Counted from the stretch's first letter, positions 28,301 through 37,400 are shown. The stretch: DNA of 64,000 nt from Anabaenopsis elenkinii CCIBt3563 (GCF_015245355.1 NZ_CP063311.1:4385160-4449159), one strand, 5' to 3'. Made by a program: numbers and translations. The notes: a model not told the origin generated them from the sequence alone.

Positions 28301-28457
28301 CAAGGAACAAGAAGGCTTGAATACTCAGCAAGAAAGACAACTTTTAACAAAATATGGTGATGCAGCAGAAAGTATCAAAAGTTATTCGCAAGGCGAAGGT
28401 TTACCCTTTGAGCATCCATTCCATTGGGGGGCTATGGGTTGTTATGGTTTGGGTTGA
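25371..28457 (+). CDS. TPR-CHAT protein, caspase-like peptidase
   Basis: 1,028 residues. After a helical N-terminal region (about 1-105) come seven TPR-like repeats of 48 residues (about 106-430, NLGIAYLNQAQLGIDPGNNL type), a further helical region, and a CHAT domain in the last 370 residues. The CHAT catalytic His lies in IVSSHHAQ and the Cys in VFLSCCETG; GASGVIASQWSVND follows. CHAT proteins are cysteine peptidases related to caspases and separase, and TPR-CHAT proteins act in some bacterial immune systems. The ATG at 25371 is preferred to GTG 25368. The catalytic residues are intact. The C-terminus is normal. The substrate is unknown. Confidence 0.92.
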   Translation: MDKQTQEDNFWVELLNTRLQHGEAAFHQLMQQNLCLITPALCPSITQWVRVVVREHPKRVEDIASIVEDTCISIKGFPHGKYAEVLEIAIHGYKVVLSLRRNNPEGRGRTLTNLGNAYGNQAQLGIDPANNLQLAIAAYGESGEIMRRLGLETDLSGNLTNLGNAYLIQAQLGIDPGNNLQLAIAAYGESGEIMGRLGLESLLSQTLNNQGVAYRNQAELGIDPGNNLQLAIAALQKSEQISRRLGLESLLSQTLTNLGIAYLNQAQLGIDPGNNLQLAIAAYGESGKIRRRLGLERDLSLTLMNQGNGYLNQAQLGIDPGNNLQLAIAAYGESGKIRRRLGLERDLSLTLNNLGIAYLTQAQLGIDPANNLQLAIGAYGESGKIRRRLGLERDLSLTLMNQGNGYLNQAQLGIDPGNNLQLAIAAYREALTYLNPTILPVDALRTARHLGNLGFNQGDWHIALEGYQIAMTAIDYSRTLRTNHAERDKIVADAIGIYENAIQAAINLNDIATALEIVERVRAKRLVDLMATADLYQGGDIPPQIQQWLQQLDDLDNHIANLQSEDKQDTDGLKTLQLRAAMNVTTKIAELQTQKKYILDEINNVDEVVTKLRQLQPPQLQDFHPLLTAKTTLLSFYTTAKDTHILILHAGETQPHCFTCQGQGYEKLQGWLKETWATPYITDRKDWTAKMPHTLAEVAQRLEIERLITEHLQGTEELLIVPHLYLHQIPFAALPITEGYLGDKFLIRYAPSLQVLGFCYNPQRLSAKKPNSYNYGTAENATGDLPFSGFEGIKVAEMFGVAEEQRLIRQQATRTAYRQLLQQASHIVSSHHAQSQVDNPLESGLKLSDGKITVSQLFSPGWRFPQLQEVFLSCCETGLFQPESITDEPVAVSTGFLCAGASGVIASQWSVNDCSAALLSILYHQQRQQGLNRPRALQAAQRQMRQMTPAEFKKYYRKQLESHIKEERERMGHEITSKEQEGLNTQQERQLLTKYGDAAESIKSYSQGEGLPFEHPFHWGAMGCYGLG
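25690..26650 (+). repeat. 144 bp tandem repeats inside the TPR-CHAT gene
   Basis: Seven units of 144 bp (48 codons). Units carry long identical stretches, for example the GCCCAGTTAGGCATCGACCC block in nearly every copy, and units 5 and 7 are almost the same DNA sequence where they overlap. The high DNA identity suggests recent expansion or homogenisation. Copy-number change keeps the frame. Confidence 0.92.
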
Positions 28458-28522
28458 CGGTTGACTGTTGACGGAAGGGCGATCGCCCCCAGACCAGATG
28501 CTAAAATGTCCTATTGAGCAAT

Positions 28523-29344
28523 CTAGGGTAAATTATCGGGGTCAATGCCCTGGGATTGTAAATAGGCTCTGAGTTTTTCCTTGGCTTGTCTTTCGGCTTC
28601 GGCGCGTTGGCGTTCTGTTTCAGCGCGTTGGCGTTCTTGTTGAGCTTTTTGGGCTTCCAACTCAGCGCGTTGGCTTTGCGCTTCAGCGCGTTGGCGTTCC
28701 TGCTCAATCTTCTCCACCGCCCAGGGTAATACATTCCCCTCCTGATCCCACCATCTCAACCAATAGCCGCTGCGTCCTCCCTTTTCTCCCCTCCAAGTTC
28801 CCAAAAACAGCCTCATACTCTCTACCCAGTGACGCCCATTTTCATCTGGCTGTTTTAATTCATACTGGCCATTTTCTAACTGATAATATTCTATTAATCC
28901 TCCCTCTGGTTCAAAAATCACGTATACTGGTACTTGTAATATCTGCTGATAAAAAAACCATTTTCCCGGTGGGTAGGTAGGCTTGATTGAATATTCTCCC
29001 CCTTCTTTATCTGAGAGAAATTCCATGACTATGGCGGGGATATCTCCCTCTAAATGGGGTGTGTAACTTTTTCTATCTGGTAATATCTCTTTAACTGCGG
29101 GTACATATAACCAATCGGGCGCTTTAGCAATAAACTGACCCTCTACGGTGGCACATAAGCCAAAATTGGTAGCAATTAACATTTGTGGCTGAATCCAACC
29201 GGTGATTTCTAAACTTTCCCTTAATGCTCCTGCTAATAGTGGCTGCCCTGTATTATCCACCGGTTCATCCTCTTTTAGGTCAAAATCAGGCGGTAACGGT
29301 TCCCAGGTGATCACCATTCCTGGAGTGCGAGTTGTTGTCACCAT
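28523..29344 (-). CDS. Uma2 family putative endonuclease, copy 2
   Basis: 273 residues, nearly identical to copy 1 (23250-23987) over the nuclease domain; few substitutions are visible (for example SMRLFLG for SVGLFLG). The C-terminal charged helix is longer by 28 residues (extra QRAELEAQKAQQERQRAE type units), the result of repeat expansion. The near identity includes non-coding flanks, so the duplication is recent. The orientation is opposite to the CHAT gene, whose stop lies 65 bp away. ATG 29344 chosen over GTG 29350 as in copy 1. Confidence 0.85.
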   Translation of the reverse strand: MVTTTRTPGMVITWEPLPPDFDLKEDEPVDNTGQPLLAGALRESLEITGWIQPQMLIATNFGLCATVEGQFIAKAPDWLYVPAVKEILPDRKSYTPHLEGDIPAIVMEFLSDKEGGEYSIKPTYPPGKWFFYQQILQVPVYVIFEPEGGLIEYYQLENGQYELKQPDENGRHWVESMRLFLGTWRGEKGGRSGYWLRWWDQEGNVLPWAVEKIEQERQRAEAQSQRAELEAQKAQQERQRAETERQRAEAERQAKEKLRAYLQSQGIDPDNLP

Positions 29345-29382
29345 AAACACTACCTAATATTTATCATCATTATAGTTTTATT

Positions 29383-29430
29383 GGTTGACTGTTGACTGTT
29401 GACTGTTGATGGGTGATGGTTGACGGTTGA
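29383..29430 (+). repeat. Heptanucleotide tandem repeats (TTGACTG and variants)
   Basis: Several TTGACTG units followed by diverged GATGGTTGACGGTTGACC, then HIP1 at 29440. It bounds the duplicated Uma2 segment on its right, as TTGACAG units do for copy 1. Confidence 0.85.
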
Positions 29431-29447
29431 CCTAGGGGCGATCGCCT

Positions 29448-29798
29448 ATGTATGGTGGTGCGATCGCTGTTTGGTGTAAAAAAGTTATTCCGCCTCAAAC
29501 TCGTGATTTCTCAATAAGAGGTCTTTGGCATCCATCATCTCGTATTCCCGAATCATACAAATACTGCAACATTACAGCTGGGATAGTTAAATTTTACGGC
29601 CATGATCCTGATTATGTCAGAGAGATTATAAGTAAAGAGTTCCGAGGAAGCAAAGACCGAAATGGCAATTATCCAAGCCTGATCCAAAAATTTCCCAATG
29701 ACTTTGGGAAGGAAACTGCACCTTTTTACATATATCTAGTTGAATCATACACTGAAGTTAGAGATAATCTGCGCACCTGGTCAGAGAAACTGAGCTAG
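29448..29798 (+). CDS. Hypothetical protein, perhaps a 5'-truncated gene
   Basis: 116 residues, no recognised domain, no signal peptide or membrane helix. The first ten residues (MYGGAIAVWC) are encoded by HIP1-flanked repeat DNA like that in nearby gaps, so the original start may have been lost when the adjacent Uma2 segment was inserted. The remainder has normal amino-acid composition with aromatic residues (KYCNITAGIVKFYGHDPDYV). No ribosome-binding site is obvious. It precedes the sigma-like gene by 92 bp on the same strand. It may be a gene remnant. Confidence 0.45.
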   Translation: MYGGAIAVWCKKVIPPQTRDFSIRGLWHPSSRIPESYKYCNITAGIVKFYGHDPDYVREIISKEFRGSKDRNGNYPSLIQKFPNDFGKETAPFYIYLVESYTEVRDNLRTWSEKLS

Positions 29799-29890
29799 AA
29801 ACAGGTAAAAATTTGTATTACCAAATCGCACCCTACACACTCCTGGAATAAAATAACTAAGTATATTTATATTTACTTCACGAGTTCCCA

Positions 29891-30586
29891 GTGTCAGATA
29901 TCCATGAGGAGTTAAAGGAGATTTTTAGACAAGCATTACAGGCAAAATCTCCTCAAGAACAAAAATACTTGCAACAACAAGGTATGAAAAAAATGCTGAC
30001 AGCTTGGGCCTCACCAAAGAACCCTTTTTGGAAAGGGTATCCGCCTCAATATAATGATGATTTATTATACATTGAAGCTGCGAGTATAGCTTGGGATTAC
30101 ATTGAGCGGAAAATCTATGGCCATGTGCGGGGAAGAGAAGCCTATGATCCTGATGGGGGTGGTAGTCCCATCACTCTTTGGAATATACGTTGTAAGGGAG
30201 AGTATAAAAACAACCTAGAGAATCGGAGACTTATTGATACCTCAGTCACCACCGCCGATCCTGATACTGCCTACGGGATTGAGGATATACAGCAGCCGGT
30301 CTCATATATTCCCCGGTTAGAACTCATCCGCCAAGAAATTGAAAATGACCCCACGGGAGAGTTACGGGGTGCTTTTGTTCGCAAAACTCCACCACCACCA
30401 ATTACGGCTCAGGAGGCTTTGTTAGTGATTTATGATCGGACTGCTTGTGGAGAAAAATGGACTTATGCAATTGTGGCTAAATATTTTAACATTGCAGAAG
30501 GTACTTTTCGTACTGCCTGGCGTCGTACACTAGAACCATTATGCAAGAAAATGGCCGATCGCATCAAGGAAATGGAAGAATTTTAA
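29891..30586 (+). CDS. Sigma-70 region-4-like HTH protein
   Basis: 231 residues from a GTG start. The N-terminal two thirds are unlike housekeeping sigma factors. The C-terminus (about 175-225, EKWTYAIVAKYFNIAEGTFRTAWRRTLEPLCKK) resembles the helix-turn-helix of sigma region 4. Such sigma-like genes are found in cyanobacteria next to DUF1822 and CHAT genes, and here DUF1822 follows after 57 bp and a CHAT gene lies 1.4 kb upstream. It could control the local cluster or act as a DNA-binding component. No ATG is available before residue 32, which supports the GTG. Confidence 0.7.
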   Translation: MSDIHEELKEIFRQALQAKSPQEQKYLQQQGMKKMLTAWASPKNPFWKGYPPQYNDDLLYIEAASIAWDYIERKIYGHVRGREAYDPDGGGSPITLWNIRCKGEYKNNLENRRLIDTSVTTADPDTAYGIEDIQQPVSYIPRLELIRQEIENDPTGELRGAFVRKTPPPPITAQEALLVIYDRTACGEKWTYAIVAKYFNIAEGTFRTAWRRTLEPLCKKMADRIKEMEEF

Positions 30587-30643
30587 AGCCATAGGCATCG
30601 ACAAAAATTAACAAATTGTATCAACTTCAAACTAGGTGAAAAA

Positions 30644-31417
30644 ATGATGAACACTGAATTATTTGGTCAACTCATACCCATTCCAGAAAATATTCGTCAA
30701 GGAGCAGCAAAGCTCAAGACAATTAATCCAGCCACTGAAAGCCGAGCTTTGGCGGTTTGGTTAGTCCAGAGGTATCTCAAACGCTTTGATTATGATTCAG
30801 ATTACCAATCTAGTAGTGCCTGGAATACCGTCTTACAAGTTCTGACAGAGTTAGCAGATTTAGAGATTTTTGCAGAAGAAAGGTCTTTAGGAATGGTTGA
30901 ATGTATCCCTATAGCTACTGATGCTGACACATTAGAAATTCCTGAACAAGCAGTTACGGGAGAATACATAGCTTACATAGCTGTAGAAATTAATCCTGAA
31001 CATACATGGGGTAACGTAGTCGGTTTTACCCCCGCGCTGGAAACAAAATACCCAGAACTTAGCATTAGTCGTGATGATTTACTACCAGCACATCAGCTCG
31101 TAGATTTATTACAAAAGGCAGAAAACCTAACTGATGAATCCCTATCGGCTGAGTTACGAGAATATCTGGGAGAATTGTTTTTTAATGAGCAACACCAGGC
31201 CATTGTTGCCCAACTAGAAAGAGCGTTGCTATTAGAAACCTTAGAACCCCTACAAATTGAAACCGCCGCCCAGGAAATAGAAGCCCTGATGGCGCAGTCT
31301 GTACCTGCTGAGAAGCAAGAATTGGTTTTAATCCGCGAAGATAGCGAAAATAGCGACAGGGGAAAACTGCGAGATGTCCTCAAGCGGCTGTTCCAGTCTT
31401 TGGGAAAAGACCTGTAA
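30644..31417 (+). CDS. DUF1822 family protein
   Basis: 257 residues. It starts MMNTELFGQLIPIPENIRQGA and has the helical ESRALAVWLVQRYLKRF segment followed by WNTVLQVL and a beta-rich middle, which fits the DUF1822 family of filamentous cyanobacteria. No membrane segment is seen. The C-terminal half is helical and acidic, ending in basic KRLFQSLGKDL. Members often lie beside CHAT genes and sigma-like genes, an association I know from such genomes. Preceded by AGGTGAAAA. The function is unknown. Confidence 0.75.
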   Translation: MMNTELFGQLIPIPENIRQGAAKLKTINPATESRALAVWLVQRYLKRFDYDSDYQSSSAWNTVLQVLTELADLEIFAEERSLGMVECIPIATDADTLEIPEQAVTGEYIAYIAVEINPEHTWGNVVGFTPALETKYPELSISRDDLLPAHQLVDLLQKAENLTDESLSAELREYLGELFFNEQHQAIVAQLERALLLETLEPLQIETAAQEIEALMAQSVPAEKQELVLIREDSENSDRGKLRDVLKRLFQSLGKDL

Positions 31418-31444
31418 AAGCAAGGAACCTCAGTGACACACAGA

Positions 31445-31474
31445 ACTCCCCGCCTGTAGGTATGAGGAGTGTCA
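31445..31474 (+). repeat. Short relic of the IS200/IS605-like right end
   Basis: ACTCCCCGCCTGTAGGTATG followed by AGGAGTGTCA resembles the terminal hairpin and GGAGTGTCA end of copies A and B. Only the last 30 bp are left. It lies just after the DUF1822 gene and could serve as a weak hairpin terminator. Confidence 0.4.
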
Positions 31475-31492
31475 AACCTGAGAGCAAAAATT

Positions 31493-32026
31493 CTAAACAC
31501 TCAACCAGGCCAAGTATGAGAGTGTGAACACAATAACAATTAGTACCACCCAAATAAAACGATTATCTTTTGTATTTACCTGGCTCAGGTCAATTATTTC
31601 TGGTTCAACAGCTACTTGACGGGTAGATTTAACAGGATTACCACTAGCACGAATTTTCTGATCATTATCCGATAATTTACCTAAATCGGGTATTTCCGTC
31701 ATCCACTCACTGGGGCGCTGGAGTTTTGGAGCTTTTAAAATATAAAGTAACCGCTTTGCCTGTTTGCTAGTTTCTGGGAAGGGGTGACGTTGGAGTTGTT
31801 GACAAAGGTCGATGGCTTCTTGATTACGCCCAGCTGCTTCATAAGCTGTGACCAGCCAAATTTCTACTTCACCCCCCAGGCGAGAATTGCGAGATAATAG
31901 GGCGCTGGCTTGTTGCAAATTTTCTACAGCTTCTCGATATTGCCCATTTTCAATGTTAAGTTTTCCTGTCTGGTAAAGACTTCTGGCAATTTCTAAATTT
32001 TCGGTACTCACTTTTTTATACACCAA
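31493..32026 (-). CDS. TPR-containing tail-anchored membrane protein
   Basis: 177 residues. About residues 10-95 form two or three tetratricopeptide-like helix pairs (SLYQTGKLNIENGQYREAVENL, AYEAAGRNQEAIDLCQQL). A polar linker follows, then a single C-terminal membrane helix (FIWVVLIVIVFTLSYLAWL) with almost no tail. This is a tail-anchored layout with the TPR domain in the cytoplasm. It is convergent with the DUF1822 gene. The partner is unknown. I have no family name for it. Confidence 0.75.
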   Translation of the reverse strand: MVYKKVSTENLEIARSLYQTGKLNIENGQYREAVENLQQASALLSRNSRLGGEVEIWLVTAYEAAGRNQEAIDLCQQLQRHPFPETSKQAKRLLYILKAPKLQRPSEWMTEIPDLGKLSDNDQKIRASGNPVKSTRQVAVEPEIIDLSQVNTKDNRFIWVVLIVIVFTLSYLAWLSV

Positions 32027-32429
32027 TTAGCACTGCATCAGGAACCTGTTGTTTTTTTAATTTTAACCAAGTAGGTGCGACTATTTGCTTAAACAAAATT
32101 CAGGTGTCAATTGTATTAGTTTCTCAAATGGATGGAGAAGACTTAAGAAACTAAGGTATTGCTGGACTGACGGGAACACTGACTAGTACTGCGGCTGTTT
32201 TATGGTTTGGACTGGTGCTAGTATTTTAGGGGTTGGAGGGACTTTATCTGGATCTGCGGTAATCACTACTATGACGTGCTACTTTAACGTGAGTTCGACG
32301 AACTGAAAAAGGGCAGAAGGCATATGATATAGTCCCAGATATCCCAGTTGATAAAATCTCAATAGCGATCGCACATGAGGATTAATACTTGACGATAACC
32401 CAGAATATCCACAAGGCGATCGCAGTTAA
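32027..32429 (+). other. Intergenic region, possible remnant of a small membrane protein gene
   Basis: The plus strand encodes interrupted hydrophobic fragments in two frames (GLTGTLTSTAAVLWFGLVLV near 32163, and MVWTGASILGVGGTLSG near 32200), neither with a proper start and context. Two HIP1 sites lie at 32365 and 32418. No gene can be supported. Confidence 0.4.
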
Positions 32430-33329
32430 TTATTTTGAGGCAAACTGGGAACCGAGAATCATGGTACCAATACCACCATCGGTAAAAACCTCTAGGAGTA
32501 GGGCGTGGGGAATGCGACCATCAATAATGTGTGCTGCACTTACACCTTGAGCTAGCGATCGCACACAACAATTTACTTTGGGAATCATACCACCACTAAC
32601 TATACCATTAGCAATTAGCTCCCGCGCTTCGCGGATATCCACTTTAGGAATCAAGGTAGACGGGTCTTTATAATCTTTAAGAATACCGGGTGTGTCGGTC
32701 AATAAAATTAACTTTTCTGCACCCAGGGCGGCTGCAATTTCCCCAGCTACCGTATCAGCATTAATATTATAAGCTTGTCCATTCTCATCCGTGGCGACGC
32801 TAGACACTACCGGAATATAGCCATTACTAGAGAGAGTTTCCAAAACTTTGATATTTACACTACTCACTTCCCCCACAAAACCGATACCTTCTTGCTCCTG
32901 GGGTCGGGCTGTAATTAGGTTACCATCTTTACCACATAGTCCTACCGCCAATCCCCCAGCGCGGCTAATCAGGGAAACAATTTCCTTATTGACTCGACCC
33001 ACTAAAACCATTTCTACCACATCCATAGTGGGAGCATCTGTGACACGCAAACCATTTTTAAATTGTGCTTCGATGCCCAGTTTATTTAACCAACTATTAA
33101 TTTCAGGACCACCGCCATGTACCAAAATTGGACGCAAGCCAACGCAGGATAAAAATACAATATCCCGCATGACCTTGTCCTTGAGGTTACTATCTTTCAT
33201 CGCAGCACCGCCATATTTCACAACAACAGTGCGACCTACAAATTGTTGAATGTAAGGTAGTGCTTCGCTGAGTACACGTACACGGGTAGCTTCTGTTTGC
33301 CTGATGTATTCCGAATCGTTGTCCATCAC
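32430..33329 (-). CDS. argB: Acetylglutamate kinase
   Basis: Phosphorylates N-acetylglutamate in arginine synthesis and in cyanobacteria is the main target of the PII signal protein. The 299-residue protein has KYGGAAM (phosphate-binding Lys), VHGGGPEIN (acetylglutamate loop), [12 protein letters not shown] and LTDTPGIL. The N-terminal helix ([22 protein letters not shown]), which mediates hexamer formation in arginine-sensitive enzymes, is present. All motifs are intact. PII (glnB) itself is not in the window; regulation through it is known for the family. Confidence 0.97.
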   Translation of the reverse strand: MMDNDSEYIRQTEATRVRVLSEALPYIQQFVGRTVVVKYGGAAMKDSNLKDKVMRDIVFLSCVGLRPILVHGGGPEINSWLNKLGIEAQFKNGLRVTDAPTMDVVEMVLVGRVNKEIVSLISRAGGLAVGLCGKDGNLITARPQEQEGIGFVGEVSSVNIKVLETLSSNGYIPVVSSVATDENGQAYNINADTVAGEIAAALGAEKLILLTDTPGILKDYKDPSTLIPKVDIREARELIANGIVSGGMIPKVNCCVRSLAQGVSAAHIIDGRIPHALLLEVFTDGGIGTMILGSQFASK

Positions 33330-33516
33330 AAGGGGCTATTGAGATTTTAAACTTATCTAGTCAGTTTAAAAGAATTTGTAACCTACAACAATATTTCAGA
33401 ATTGCCGATCCATCTTGGCATGAAAAAGAATTGAGGAGGGTGAATCAAGAGGAATATTGCGAGAGTTTTGGGGTGAGGTTTTGTCAGGCCTTCTCAAAAA
33501 CTGAATATCGCCTGCA

Positions 33517-34353
33517 TCAACCCCCTCCTATATTCATCGCTGCTAACATTGCTTGCTGACTTACCTGTTGATAAACAGTACCTAAATATCTGGTCACTAC
33601 ATCACCCGAGGTCGGACTGACTACACTTTCTTCTGTTTTCCCTAAAGGAATCGCTCCTAATACATCTAATACCGTCTCGCTACTCGATGGGGTAATGACT
33701 ACCAATGAAGAATCTAGGGGCTCATTGTATTGCCAGAATGAACTAAGGTTAACAGAATATTGGGGCTGTGTCTTTGGTGGTTGAACCTTTGGTGTTTCAG
33801 GTGCTATAACTTCCACCTTAGCACGGCGTAATTGACGTAAATCAGTGATAATTTCCTCTTTAGCGCGCCCCCGTAGTTGAAATAATACAAATGGGTCTTC
33901 ACTAAAGCGATCTCCTAACTGATAGTATACGGCACCAATATGCTTACAAGGGTTTGCTTTATCAGGACAAGAGCATTTACTGTGAACATCAGAGAGCGTA
34001 AAGGGAAACAAAGACAAACCATTGGCTGTAAACAGTTCCTCGATATTTTGAGGCATTTCCCCTGCTAATAACTTAGCTGCAAAAATTGCCTTTTGAGACA
34101 TAGTTTCAATCACATAACCCCATTCTTCCTCAGTAAAATGATCGAGAGAAAGAGAAACCTTATAAGGTTCAGTTTCACTACCTTGGACTCTAGCTAGTAC
34201 CTTTGCACCTTTAAACTCGATATTGAGAACATTTCCCTGGCGAGAATAATTTCTAGCCCGTTCCAAACGCTTTTTAAAGCGATAAGAATCCAGTAACTCT
34301 AGCCACTTTTGTGACCACCATTCACGGCTGGCCTGCAAAGTTTCATAATTCAT
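33517..34353 (-). CDS. SWIM zinc-finger protein
   Basis: 278 residues. The SWIM motif CxCxnCxH is clear at about residues 127-140 (SKCSCPDKANPCKHIGAVYY). The N-terminus carries a conserved EWWSQKWLELLDSYRFKKRLERARNY segment. Such proteins often sit next to a large SNF2-type helicase gene; here the helicase gene lies 109 bp upstream on the same strand, so a shared transcript is likely. The pair may act together on DNA, but its role is not known. Confidence 0.88.
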   Translation of the reverse strand: MNYETLQASREWWSQKWLELLDSYRFKKRLERARNYSRQGNVLNIEFKGAKVLARVQGSETEPYKVSLSLDHFTEEEWGYVIETMSQKAIFAAKLLAGEMPQNIEELFTANGLSLFPFTLSDVHSKCSCPDKANPCKHIGAVYYQLGDRFSEDPFVLFQLRGRAKEEIITDLRQLRRAKVEVIAPETPKVQPPKTQPQYSVNLSSFWQYNEPLDSSLVVITPSSSETVLDVLGAIPLGKTEESVVSPTSGDVVTRYLGTVYQQVSQQAMLAAMNIGGG

Positions 34354-34462
34354 AATTTTGCTGTAAAATTAACTTGTATTTTACTTTATTTCCCCGTTGA
34401 TTTATGTTGAACATAGGGTTAGGGTGAGGTTTCCCCTGTTCCAAAAACTGAGCTTCTCCCTC

Positions 34463-37400
34463 CTAATCTTCTTCAATTATGGCGCTGCGATCGAGTATTA
34501 ATAGGTTACGTAATTGGTCTGTATCCATTTCCGTAAGCCACTCTTCACCCCCACCAACTACTTGTTCAGCTAATTGTTTTTTACTTTCAATCATCTCGTG
34601 TATTTTTTCTTCCAATGTGCCAGTACATACAAATTTATGTACTTGCACATTACGAGTTTGACCAATGCGAAATACTCTATCAGTAGCTTGATTTTCAACC
34701 GCAGGATTCCACCACCTGTCAAAGTGAAATACATGATTAGCCCTGGTTAAATTTAATCCTACTCCACCGGCTTTTAAGGAAAGAATCATAATCGGAGGTC
34801 CTTGGGGGTCGTGTTGAAAACGGTCAATCATTTCTTCCCGTTGTTGTTTACTAGTACGACCATATAAAAATAATATCTCTTTACCAAGTTTTTGCTGTAA
34901 ATCAGCTTGCAATAATTTACCCCATTCAGCAAATTGGGTGAAAATTAAAGACCTATCTCCCTCTTCCAAAGCCACGCTTAACATTTCTTCTAGTCGTAGT
35001 AGTTTGGCAGAAGTATGTTGCTGCAAGGTCCCTAATTTTAAATATTGGGCTGGATGATTACAGATTTGTTTAAGTTTAATGAGTAAGCCTAAAATCATTC
35101 CTCGCCGTTGCAAACCTGATGCAGATTCAATCTCTGTCAAAGATGCTTCTACTACTTCTTGATAAAGTGCTGCTTGTTGTGGGGTCAGACCACAAAAAAC
35201 CGTCATTTCTTGCTTTTCTGGCAAATCTTGAATAATATCACGATCTGTTTTTAGACGACGCAAAATAAACGGTTGCACTAAAGCCCGCAACTGATTTAAA
35301 GATGCCGTATCACCATACTTTTCAATTGGTATAGCAAACCGTCTCTGGAAAAATTGGCGATTTCCCAAATACCCAGGATTGAGAAAATCTAAAATTGACC
35401 ACAGTTCTTGGAGTTTATTTTCTACTGGTGTACCGGTTAGGGCTATGCGAAATGTAGTTTTTAATTCCCTGACAGCCTGGGATTGTTTAGCTTCTGGATT
35501 TTTGACATTTTGAGCTTCATCTAATACAACTACCTGCCAATCAACACCTTGTAAAATTTTCGTATCCCGGTGAATAAGTGAGTAACTAGTAATAATGACA
35601 TTGTGTTTTTTAACTGCTTCTACAAACGCTTTACCCTTGAGACGTTTATCACCGTGGTGCTGTAAAACTTTGAGGTGAGGAGCAAATTTTTTAATTTCTC
35701 GCTCCCAGTTACCTAAAATAGAAGTTGGACACACCAACAGGGTGGGATTTGCTAGTGCGTCTTTTTCCTGGAGGTGCAGTAAAAAAGCAATTAACTGAAT
35801 GGTTTTCCCCAGTCCCATATCATCTGCGAGACAGGCACCCAACCCCCAACGTTCTAAGAACGCTAGCCAAGCTGCACCCCTTTGTTGATAAGGTCGTAAC
35901 TGTCCTTGAAAATTAGTAGGTGTTGGTACAGGTGCAATGACCTGGTTATTGGTTAAGGCTCCAATTAATTCTTGCAATGTTCCTGATGCTTCAAAGCTGA
36001 CCACAGGTAACTTTTCAATAGACTGGGTATCTCCAGAACCCAGACGTAAAGCATCTTCCAAGGAAAGTGACATTTGGTCTTTACGAGCAGCAAAAAATGC
36101 CTGTGCGGTTTTGATATCCTGAGGTCGCAACTCTACCCATTCGCCATTAATTTCTACCAGTGGGCTATTTAAGGCTACAAGTTTATTAAACTCTGTTTTA
36201 GAAATTGTCTGCCCACCAATTGCCAATTGCCATTGGAAATTGAGTAGACTTTGTAAACCTAAGCGTCCCTGCTGATTATTTGGGGTTTGAGCAGTGATTT
36301 TTAACCCTAAACGATTCGCCCACCCTCCACCGTTTGCCAAACTAGGAGGCAAAATTACCCCTAAACCACTATCTTCAAACCGCCAAGCCACCGACTTAAT
36401 AAACTCGTATGCTTGTAATGGGTTAAGGTGACAAAATTGGGGATATTCTGTTTCTAAACTAGGTGCAATAACTGGATACAATCGCGAAGCTAACCCCAAC
36501 CCGCGTAATAATGTTTCTTGGGGTTGATCAATGGTGCGGTTTTGATGAACTAATTGTTCCACGGGGTGATTCCAAATGATTGCTGCATCTACTAAGAAAT
36601 CAGGATCATCTGCTGCTTGTAGAAAATATGCCAATATCCAATCTGTATCGCCAGATGTAGGGGGAAGCAGTTGGAAACAGCAGCGAAATAAGGCTGTTCC
36701 TGACAACTGGTATTGTAATGGCATAGTCCAAGCTTTCAGCCCTGCTTCGAGTCTTTCTACTTCCAGAGCATCTGCATTGACGGTGTAAGAGGTACTAGTT
36801 AAAGCTTGCAACCACTGTCGCACCGCTGATGGTAAAGATGCCATTACTCTTGTTTCTAATAGAGGTTGAGCTGTTAACATCTCTCGCACTTGGGCATCTA
36901 CTGTACTGTTGAGAAATCCCAGCAATAATTCCTGTGGTTGAGTGGGGAAGTCTAGGGCTAAGTATTTTTCTTCTAACTCAGGATTTGTTTGATAAGTACG
37001 ACAAGCCAATGGCATCTTGGCGGCAAATTTTTCTAAGCGTGTTCCGTCTATAGCACTGTCTAAGAGGACTTGCCATTTAGCAACAATAGAACCATCAGAC
37101 TGCCTTTGAATAGTGGGCAAAAACTTACACCGGGAAATTAAATCCAAACTCCAACGCGCAACTTGTGACCAGAAACGTAAGTCGCTAGCAAATAAAGTAT
37201 CCCCCTCAGTAGCAGCATTTAAGGGCACACTAGCCAGAAATTTTATGGCTGCAGTGGGGTGAAGACAAAAACCCTCGACTCGCCAGGGTTGGAGATATTG
37301 GGGTAAGTTAATTGCAGATGGCGAGGTACCAGAATGTAAAGGGCAAATAAATCCTATTGCTTGCTGATCGTTTTCTGGGATATGAGTTGGTAAGGCAATT

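Noticed and set aside
28501..28734. Minus-strand ORF of 77 residues inside the second Uma2 gene
   Set aside because: It is an alternative frame of the repeat-rich Uma2 tail (ANALKRKAN-like units).
21298..29430. Possible CRISPR array in the heptamer-rich region
   Set aside because: Units are 7 bp head-to-tail without spacers; there are no direct repeats of 25-40 bp with unique spacers and no cas genes.
32848..33249. Plus-strand ORF of 133 residues opposite argB
   Set aside because: argB is unmistakable on the other strand; this frame has no known similarity.
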